Made by a program: the position numbers and the translations under genes. Positions 7,355 to 11,673 of a stretch of DNA of 11,673 nt are shown piece by piece. The stretch is taken from positions 1-11,673 of the forward strand of contig JALVSO010000050.1 in the NCBI GenBank assembly GCA_027024305.1, read 5' to 3'. The notes beneath the pieces were generated by a model. That model ran no database searches. It had not been told where the DNA came from and worked only from the letters and a program-made list of their open reading frames with translations. Within the stretch, counting starts at the first letter, position 1. Each line of letters begins with the position of its first letter. This DNA is from Candidatus Parcubacteria bacterium. GTDB lineage: Bacteria > Patescibacteriota > Minisyncoccia > Phycocordibacterales > GCA-2747955.

Positions 7355-9241
7355 ATGAATAATTTAACATCCGGAGAAATAAGAAAAAGATTTTTGAAAT
7401 TTTTTGAAAAGAGAGGGCACAGTATTTTGCCATCGGCTCCACTGGTGCCGGAAAATGACCCCTCGGTTTTGTTTAATACGGCGGGAATGCAACCGCTGGT
7501 GCCCTATCTTTTGGGAGAAGAACATCCGGCGGGCAAGAGATTGGCCGATGCTCAAAAATGTGTGCGAACCAATGACATTGAAGAGGTGGGAGATAATACT
7601 CACTTTACCTTTTTTGAAATGTTGGGAAATTGATCTCTGGGAGATTATTTTAAAAAAGAATCTCTTCAATGGTCCTGGGAATTTTTAACCGACAAAGAAG
7701 AGGGTCTGGCCCTGGATCCCCAAAGAATTTTTGTAACGGTTTTTGAAGGCAACGAAGATGCTCCTCGAGATGAGGAGGCCTATGAAATATGAAAGAATAT
7801 TTTTGAAAAAGCCGGTTTAAATCCGGAAGGTAAAATTTTCTTTATGGATGCGGAAAGCAACTGGTGGTCGGCCGGAGATAATGGTCCCTGCGGGCCCGAT
7901 TCGGAAATTTTCTATGACCGAACGGAGAAAGGCCTGAGTTCTCTAACCAAAGAAGCTTTTATGGAAGCCGATGATCGTCAAGATATTGTGGAGGTCTGGA
8001 ATAATGTTTTTATGGAGTTTTTAAAAAAGGATGGAAAAGTTGCTGGAAAGCTGGACAAGAGAAATGTGGATACGGGGGCCGGTTTGGAAAGATTGACGGC
8101 CATTATTCAAAATAAAAAGTCGCCCTACGAAACCGATCTTTTCATTGAGGGGGTTGAGCTTATTGAAGAAAAAACCGGAAAAAAATATATTGATTTTCAA
8201 CGAGATTTTAGGATTTTACTGGATCATTTGAGGACTTCCGTTTTTCTGATTTCCGATGGGGTCATACCGGCCAACAAGGACCAGGGTTATATTTTAAGAC
8301 GATTGCTTAGGAGAGCCACTCTTAAAATGAAGGAATTGAATTTTGCTTTTTCAGACATTCCTTTTTTGGCAGACATCTTTATTAAAAAATACGGAGAGGT
8401 TTATTCCAATATTCTGGAAAAATCTGAAGAAATCAAGCGAGAGATTGAACAGGAGGTTAATAATTTTTCCAAAACTTTGGAGAAGGGTATGCGAGAATTT
8501 GAAAAAATAGTCAATCCGGAGGTGAAAAACAACAATATTTGTAAAATTGATTTTGGTTCTGTGGAAGTGACCGGACCGGCGGTCAATGAAATTTCCGGTG
8601 ATGATATTTTTAAATTGGTAACCACCTATGGCTTTCCCGTGGAGCTAATCAGGGAGGAAGCCGGGAAAAGAAATTTGCTTTTAGACGAGGATGGATTTAG
8701 GAAAAAGATGGAAGAACATAGTAAAAAATCAGCCACCGCTTCGGCCGGAAAATTCAAGGGTGGTCTTGGGGGCGACAGTCCCAAAATCAGAGCCTTTCAT
8801 ACGGCCACTCATTTAATGTTAGCCGGACTTCAAAAGTTTGCCGGAGAAGGTGTTCATCAAAAAGGGTCTAATATTACGGAAGAAAGGGCTCGTTTTGACT
8901 TTACCCACGAGGGCAAGGTGGAAAGAGAAATTCTGGACAAGGTGGAGGATTATGTTAATGGAGCTATTAAAGCCGGAGCTGAAGTGGTTACGGAGGAAAT
9001 GGAAAAAGAAAAAGCCCGGGCCGAGGGGGTGGAAGGTTCTTTCTGGGAAAAATATCCCGATGTGGTAAAAGTTTGAACTATTAAAGACAAAGAAGGGAAT
9101 ATCTATTCTCGGGAGCTTTGCGGCGGTCCCCATGCTAAAAACACTTCGGAGTTGGCCCAATTCGGAAAATTTAAAATCAAAAAGGAGAGCAGCAGCTCGG
9201 CCGGGGTTAGGAGAATTAAAGCGGTTTTTGAAAAGGAATAG
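7355..9241 (+). CDS. alaS: Alanine--tRNA ligase, compact form, with three in-frame TGA codons read as Trp
   Basis: Class II synthetase that charges tRNA-Ala and hydrolyses mischarged Ser/Gly. It is 628 residues if TGA at codons 93 (7631), 146 (7790) and 574 (9074) is translated. The N-terminus EIRKRFLKFFEKRGH and the motif-2 region (FFEMLGN then SLGDYFKKE) are typical, as is VDTGAGLERL (motif 3). Editing-site metal ligands are H482, H486 (HTATH) and C589, H593 (CGGPH). Codon 93 falls in MLGN-x-S-GDYF, where Trp or Phe is usual; codon 146 in EAYEI-x-K, where Trp is usual; codon 574 in VVKV-x-TI, an aromatic position. Without read-through the Zn ligands C589 and H593 would be lost. Six other tryptophans are TGG. 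The protein ends right after the editing domain and lacks the C-Ala/DHHA1 extension of the roughly 876-residue E. coli enzyme. The stop is TAG. Confidence 0.95.
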
Positions 9242-9254
9242 AGAGTTTCTGTAT

Positions 9255-9283
9255 AAAAATCTATAAATTTTATAGGTTTTTTT
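9255..9283 (+). terminator. Terminator after alaS
   Basis: AAAAATCTATA at 9255-9265 pairs with TATAGGTTTTT at 9271-9281 (one T-G pair) around a 5-base loop, followed by more Ts. The T-run directly precedes the rpsB -35 box, so terminator and promoter are back to back. Confidence 0.75.
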
Positions 9284-9284
9284 C

Positions 9285-9313
9285 TTGTAAAAAAATAGAA
9301 AAGTTGGTATAAT
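9285..9313 (+). promoter_or_regulatory. rpsB-tsf promoter
   Basis: TTGTAA at 9285-9290 and a perfect TATAAT at 9308-9313 are 17 bases apart, the best sigma-70-type promoter in the window. The -10 ends nine bases before the rpsB ATG, so the leader should be only about 0 to 4 bases. Confidence 0.8.
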
Positions 9314-9322
9314 GTCGCCCAT

Positions 9323-10006
9323 ATGACAGAAAAAAACAGTAAAATGGTAGAAGAAATGTTTGCTCTGGGAGCACATTACGGCTACTCAAAATCAAAAAGA
9401 CATCCCAGCGTTAAGGAATTAATCTATGGGACAAAAAACGGACAGGATATTATAGATTTGGAAAAGACAGAGGAGGCCATCAACAAAGCCAAGGAGAGGT
9501 TGAAAGAGATTTTCTCCAAAGGCGGACATATTATTTTTGTTGGAAATAAGGCGGAAATCAAGGATTTAACTCCGGAATTAGCCAAGTGCGATAAAATTTC
9601 CTATGTTAACAATAGGTGGATTGGAGGAACTCTAACCAACTTTACCGAAATTAAAAAGAGAATTTTAAAACTGAAAAAGATGATGGAGGACTCTGAGAAA
9701 GGGGAGTTTGCCAAATTTACCAAAAAGGAGGCTTTGAAAATGGAAAAGGAAATTCTTAAATTGCAAAAATACTATTTTGGACTTTTGGAACTTAATAAAA
9801 AACCCGATGCCATTGTTGTGGTTGATCCCAAGGATGAGGCCATCGCCGCCGAAGAGGCAAAAAAGATGGGAGTGGATCTTATCGCCATTGCCAATAGCGA
9901 TACCGATATTGAAGGAATTAACTATCCGATTTTAGCCAACGATCGTTCTCGAGGAACCATTGAGTTTATTGTAAAGGAATTATTCAGTGAGTGTAATAAA
10001 AAATAA
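9323..10006 (+). CDS. rpsB: 30S ribosomal protein S2
   Basis: Small-subunit ribosomal protein S2, 227 residues, near the family's usual 230-260. The N-terminus MFALGAHYGYSKSKRHPSVK and the following TKNGQDIIDLEKT match the S2 signature, in a form typical of Patescibacteria (GAHFGY...RRHPS). Further landmarks are IIFVGNK, the ISYVNNRWIGGTLTNF block, a basic helical-hairpin insertion (about 110-150), PDAIVVVDPKDEAIAAEEA and the C-terminal IANDRSRGTIEFIV. The one tryptophan (NNRW) is TGG. The ATG at 9323 fits the family's N-terminus and the promoter spacing. The gene is followed after two bases by tsf, the common rpsB-tsf operon. The stop is TAA. Confidence 0.97.
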   Translation: MTEKNSKMVEEMFALGAHYGYSKSKRHPSVKELIYGTKNGQDIIDLEKTEEAINKAKERLKEIFSKGGHIIFVGNKAEIKDLTPELAKCDKISYVNNRWIGGTLTNFTEIKKRILKLKKMMEDSEKGEFAKFTKKEALKMEKEILKLQKYYFGLLELNKKPDAIVVVDPKDEAIAAEEAKKMGVDLIAIANSDTDIEGINYPILANDRSRGTIEFIVKELFSECNKK

Positions 10007-10008
10007 AT

Positions 10009-10791
10009 ATGACAGAAATTAGTTTAGATTTGGTAAAGAAGTTGAGAGAGGAAACGGCCGTTTCCATTATGCAATGTAAGAAAGCTCTTGAAGAGGCCGA
10101 GGGGGACTATGATAAAGCTAAAATTGCCCTAACCAAAAAGGCCGGGGAAATCGCTGCTAAGAAAGGTGATAGAGAATTGGGGGCCGGAGTGATTGTGGTT
10201 AAAAAGAAAGAGGGAGAAGCGGTCATCGCCGAGGTGGCCTGTGAAACTGATTTTGTGGCCAACAATGAAGATTTTAAAGCCATGGCTGAAGATTTGGTGG
10301 AAAGAATAATGAATGAAAATTTGGAGATTGATAGCGAAGAAGTTAAGAATGCACTCTTTGAAGCCACTCAAAAGTTTGGAGAAAGAGTTGAGTTGGTTAG
10401 ATTGGAAAGGATTAGTGGAAATGTCGGATTCTATGTTCATGGCAATAACTCCGTGGGAGCAGTCGTGGCCTTTGAAAAAGATGTCAGCGATGAATTGGCC
10501 AAGGATGTGGCCATGCATATCGCCGCTCAAAATCCAAAATATCTGACCACGGAAGATATTGATGAGGCTGAAAGAAAAAAGACTGAGGAAACTCTAAGAG
10601 AAGAAGTAGCCGATAAACCGGCGGAGATGCAAGATAAAATTTTAGAAGGAAAAATGAATTCATTTTTTAAGGAGAGAGTTTTATCTACTCAATCTTTCAT
10701 TAAAAATCCTGAATTAACCGTGGAGAAATTGGTTTCCGACGCTGGAAATAAAGTTGTTGCTTTTGTAAGAATGGGGGTAGGGGAAGCTTAA
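10009..10791 (+). CDS. tsf: Elongation factor Ts
   Basis: Guanine-nucleotide exchange factor for EF-Tu, 260 residues, slightly shorter than E. coli EF-Ts (283). The N-terminal UBA-like domain reads LVKKLREETAVSIMQCKKALEEAEGD, a Patescibacteria-like variant of the usual LRE-TGAGMMDCKKAL. The core has the EF-Tu-contacting ETDFVANN motif, then YVHGNNSVGAVV and HIAAQNPKYL. The C-terminal part includes GKMNSFFKERVLSTQSFIKNPELTV in line with the family. The ATG lies two bases after the rpsB TAA with no Shine-Dalgarno, suggesting coupled or SD-independent initiation. No tryptophan is present. The stop is TAA. No terminator follows directly; the tRNA-Thr terminator at 10912 may serve both. Confidence 0.97.
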   Translation: MTEISLDLVKKLREETAVSIMQCKKALEEAEGDYDKAKIALTKKAGEIAAKKGDRELGAGVIVVKKKEGEAVIAEVACETDFVANNEDFKAMAEDLVERIMNENLEIDSEEVKNALFEATQKFGERVELVRLERISGNVGFYVHGNNSVGAVVAFEKDVSDELAKDVAMHIAAQNPKYLTTEDIDEAERKKTEETLREEVADKPAEMQDKILEGKMNSFFKERVLSTQSFIKNPELTVEKLVSDAGNKVVAFVRMGVGEA

Positions 10792-10792
10792 T

Positions 10793-10820
10793 TTGAAAAA
10801 TAAAAAAGTTTTGATATAAT
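10793..10820 (+). promoter_or_regulatory. tRNA-Thr promoter
   Basis: TTGAAA at 10793-10798 and TATAAT at 10815-10820 are 16 bases apart. The expected start near 10827 gives a short 5' leader before the tRNA at 10835. The -35 directly follows the tsf stop codon. Confidence 0.75.
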
Positions 10821-10834
10821 ATCAGAACTTTATC

Positions 10835-10907
10835 GCCAGAATAGCTCAGTTGGTAGAGCAACCGCCTTGTAAGCGGTAGGTCCCCAGTTCGAATCTGGGT
10901 TCTGGCT
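10835..10907 (+). tRNA. tRNA-Thr (anticodon UGU)
   Basis: A full cloverleaf of 73 bases: acceptor GCCAGAA / TTCTGGC, D-arm GCTC...GAGC, anticodon stem ACCGC / GCGGT with loop CTTGTAA (anticodon TGT), T-arm CCCAG / CTGGG with TTCGAAT. All stems are perfectly paired. The discriminator is T, where bacterial tRNA-Thr usually has A. CCA is not encoded (the 3' sequence reads T-CA-G), so it would be added enzymatically. The gene has its own promoter and terminator. Confidence 0.95.
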
Positions 10908-10911
10908 CAGC

Positions 10912-10934
10912 AAAAACCCCGAAGGGGTTTTTTT
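10912..10934 (+). terminator. Terminator after tRNA-Thr
   Basis: AAAAACCCC and GGGGTTTTT form a perfect 9-bp stem around a GAA loop, followed by additional Ts. It is placed five bases after the tRNA end and insulates the second tRNA-like copy from the first one's promoter. Confidence 0.9.
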
Positions 10935-10951
10935 ATATCAATTATTTTTGA

Positions 10952-11112
10952 CCTAGAATAGCTCAGTTGGGAAAATTGAAAACTGCTTTTCAATTTTCGC
11001 GGTCCCGAGCTCGCGAGGGATTGGCCGTTGTCGAGCTTGCGAGACAGGCCAAAGCCGGAAGAGCAACCGCCTTGTAAGCGGTAGGTCCCCAGTTCGAATC
11101 TGGGTTCTGGCT
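10952..11112 (+). pseudogene. Second tRNA-Thr(UGU) copy interrupted in the D-loop
   Basis: From 11060 to 11112 the sequence is identical to the intact tRNA-Thr from the D-stem 3' strand through the acceptor. Upstream, AGAATAGCTCAGTTGG (10955-10970) matches the 5' part. Between them are 89 bases that replace one base of the D-loop. The 5' acceptor strand is CCTAGAA instead of GCCAGAA; it can still make six of seven pairs with TTCTGGC (one of them T-G), with position 1-72 broken. No convincing promoter lies between the previous terminator and this copy. It is most likely a disrupted copy, but perfect conservation of the 3' two thirds leaves open a processed or recently damaged tRNA. Confidence 0.7.
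10971..11059. mobile_element. Structured 89-nt insert in the tRNA-Thr copy
   Basis: The insert consists of successive inverted repeats. GAAAATTGAAAA and TTTTCAATTTTC form a perfect 12-bp hairpin (10971-10998). TCCC...GGGA (11003-11020) encloses CGAGCTCGCGAG. TTGGCC...GGCCAA (11021-11052) encloses TGTC...GACA and a near-identical CGAGCTTGCGAG. The second half is much more GC-rich than its surroundings. There is no coding capacity and it is too small for a group I intron. A palindromic repeat or MITE-like insertion is the simplest reading, by inference. Confidence 0.5.
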
Positions 11113-11144
11113 CAAAGAATGGAAAATACTATATATTTTTTATT

Positions 11145-11186
11145 GTTCTATAGATAGGAAAACGTTCGAATCTGCATTCTGCCTCA
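11145..11186 (+). repeat. Degenerate tRNA-Thr 3'-end repeat, unit 1
   Basis: Ends with ACGTTCGAATCTGCATTCTG then CCTCA, and aligns without gaps to the last 37 bases of tRNA-Thr. The T-loop GTTCGAATC and the acceptor 3' strand are recognisable, while the T-stem no longer pairs. Its end lies 72 bases after the end of the interrupted tRNA copy, which is one tRNA length. Confidence 0.65.
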
Positions 11187-11217
11187 AACTAAAACTAAAA
11201 ATCATCAATACTCTACT

Positions 11218-11259
11218 GTCCCATAGATAGGCAAACGTTAGAATCTGCATTCTGGCTCA
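11218..11259 (+). repeat. Degenerate tRNA-Thr 3'-end repeat, unit 2
   Basis: Contains CATAGATAGGCAAACGTTAG followed by AATCTGCATTCTGGCTCA. It is very close to unit 1 and ends 73 bases after it. The acceptor strand TTCTGGC is intact but TTCGAA has become TTAGAA. Confidence 0.65.
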
Positions 11260-11284
11260 AACTAAAAATCATTAATTTACTATT

Positions 11285-11326
11285 GGTCCATAGATGGGCA
11301 AACGTTAGAATCTGCGTTCTGGCTCA
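11285..11326 (+). repeat. Degenerate tRNA-Thr 3'-end repeat, unit 3
   Basis: Contains CATAGATGGGCAAACGTTAG followed by AATCTGCGTTCTGGCTCA, ending 67 bases after unit 2. It shares the TTAGAA change with unit 2, so these two descend from one another rather than independently from the tRNA. The sequence ACTAAAAATCAT follows units 1 and 2 in both spacers. Confidence 0.65.
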
Positions 11327-11365
11327 AAATAGCAAAACCAAGGTAATTAATTTTATAATAGATTA

Positions 11366-11507
11366 TAAGAAAAACTCCCCAAGGGAAGTTTTTCTCGCCA
11401 TCTGCTTTACCTAGAATAAATCCAGATTGGGTTTTGCGATCTTTGCACCACGATGCAGAGATACGACAAATCCCTTAAAAATTGGTAGCTAGAAAGCAAA
11501 TGGCTTT
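11366..11507 (-). ncRNA. Candidate small structured RNA, 6S-like architecture
   Basis: On the minus strand a -10 box is followed seven bases later by a predicted start near 11507. The RNA can fold into one rod. The closing stem pairs GCCATTTGCTTT (11504-11493) with AAAGCAGATGGC (11408-11397, one U-G pair) and continues as CTAG/CTAG beyond a 2-nt bulge. A symmetrical bubble of 14 nt on each side follows (11488-11475 and 11428-11415). The apical stem runs from GGG/CCC through TTTG/CAAA to ATCTCTGCA/TGCAAAGAT with loop TCGTGG. A terminator closes the unit. 6S RNA, which binds RNA polymerase, has this long-stem, central-bubble plan, but I see no decisive 6S sequence signature. It lacks the landmarks of SRP RNA, tmRNA and RNase P RNA. 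Confidence 0.6.
11370..11393 (-). terminator. Terminator of the minus-strand small RNA
   Basis: Read leftward, AAAAACTTCCC pairs with GGGGAGTTTTT (one U-G pair, tight loop), followed by CTTAT. The A/T-rich arms also give a terminator-like structure on the plus strand. Confidence 0.75.
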
Positions 11508-11513
11508 AAGTTG

Positions 11514-11519
11514 ATTATA
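11514..11519 (-). promoter_or_regulatory. -10 box of the minus-strand small RNA
   Basis: A perfect TATAAT on the minus strand, preceded by GGTG. Its downstream end lies nine bases before the first paired base of the RNA's closing stem, the expected distance for a transcript that starts at its structure. The -35 region at 17 bases (TTTTCT) is a poor match. Confidence 0.6.
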
Positions 11520-11594
11520 CACCTTATTTTTGAAAAAGAAAATACGAAGTATTGTCCAACACAAAATGATACCCGAAATAAAACCCAGTCTAAA

Positions 11595-11626
11595 GTAAAA
11601 GATACCTCAAATGAGATATCTTTTAC
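11595..11626 (-). terminator. Strong hairpin at the end of a leftward gene
   Basis: GTAAAAGATA (11595-11604) and TATCTTTTAC (11617-11626) are perfect 10-bp arms, extended inside by CTC/GAG around an AAAT loop. Read leftward it overlaps a TAA stop, the same arrangement as the atpA terminator. The T-run after it is short (TTTA), so termination strength is uncertain. Confidence 0.5.
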
Positions 11627-11673
11627 CAAAGCTGTGGATATTCTATTATTGATGGTGTTATGAACATCAAATT
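11623..11673 (-). CDS. Possible 3' end of a leftward gene (partial)
   Basis: On the minus strand the frame entering from the window edge reads NLMFITPSIIEYPQLW and ends at TAA (11623-11625), inside the left-facing hairpin. Only 16 residues are visible and I cannot assign a family. Its last residue would be Trp as TGG. The support is the stop-in-hairpin arrangement; chance is not excluded. Confidence 0.3.
   Translation of the reverse strand, partial: NLMFITPSIIEYPQLW

Noticed and set aside
7631..7792. UGA read as glycine, as in Gracilibacteria and Absconditabacteria
   Set aside because: The MLGN-x-S-GDYF and EAYEI-x-K positions in AlaRS are aromatic, typically Trp or Phe, in homologues; Gly would be out of place.
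8819..9376. 185-codon open frame on the minus strand
   Set aside because: It is a shadow of alaS and the start of rpsB, spans a promoter and a terminator, and its translation is low-complexity (Phe- and Ser-rich) with no recognisable domain.
11145..11326. Tandem repeats as a CRISPR array
   Set aside because: The repeats clearly derive from the tRNA-Thr 3' end, are imperfect, and their spacers share sequence rather than being unique.
11397..11504. Minus-strand RNA as SRP RNA, tmRNA or RNase P RNA
   Set aside because: No SRP domain IV consensus with its GGAA loop region, no tRNA-like ends with a tag frame, and no GAGGAAAGUCC-type RNase P core are visible.
11633..11642. DnaA-box-like ATATCCACA on the minus strand near the right edge
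   Set aside because: It is a single imperfect box with no cluster of boxes and no AT-rich unwinding repeats, so an origin cannot be supported.

Overview
The window looks like chromosomal DNA from a small-genome, AT-leaning bacterium, most likely of the Candidate Phyla Radiation (Patescibacteria, Parcubacteria-like). This rests on the style of the S2, EF-Ts and AlaRS proteins, a compact AlaRS ending at its editing domain, and very short or absent leaders with almost no Shine-Dalgarno sites. The key observation is that two housekeeping genes are interrupted only by TGA codons in otherwise continuous frames: gyrB at 632 and 911, alaS at 7631, 7790 and 9074. At least three of the five sit where homologues commonly carry tryptophan. 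No gene end seen here uses TGA; all are TAA except one TAG. I therefore read UGA as Trp and annotate gyrB and alaS as single intact genes.

Layout from the left: the 3' end of an upstream gene (2-58); an intergenic region with a hairpin and the gyrB promoter; gyrB (239-2260); terminators; a solitary atpA (2441-4003) whose stop codon lies inside its own terminator, with no other ATP synthase gene next to it. Then comes a more AT-rich, differently composed block (about 4027-7198). It encodes a BcgI-like restriction-modification system: a fused nuclease-methyltransferase (4139-6001), a small overlapping unknown gene (5991-6203) and a two-domain specificity subunit (6190-7164), closed by a perfect terminator. 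This block looks acquired. A long hairpin (7250-7287) lies between it and alaS (7355-9241), whose -10 box is so close to the ATG that the mRNA should be leaderless. The rpsB-tsf pair (9323-10791) follows with a strong promoter and a near-leaderless start.

The last 880 bases hold RNA genes and repeats. An intact tRNA-Thr(UGU) has its own promoter and terminator. A second tRNA-Thr-like copy has an 89-nt structured insert in its D-loop. Three degenerate copies of the tRNA 3' end follow at tRNA-length spacing. On the minus strand, a small RNA candidate of about 140 nt has a consensus -10 box, a long closing stem, a symmetrical 14/14-nt central bubble, an apical stem and a terminator, an architecture resembling 6S RNA. 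The right edge probably holds the 3' end of a leftward gene.

Functionally, the core genes cover DNA supercoiling, ATP synthesis and translation, while the R-M block provides DNA modification and defence. All R-M tryptophans are TGG, so that block can be read under either genetic code, whereas core genes mix TGA and TGG.
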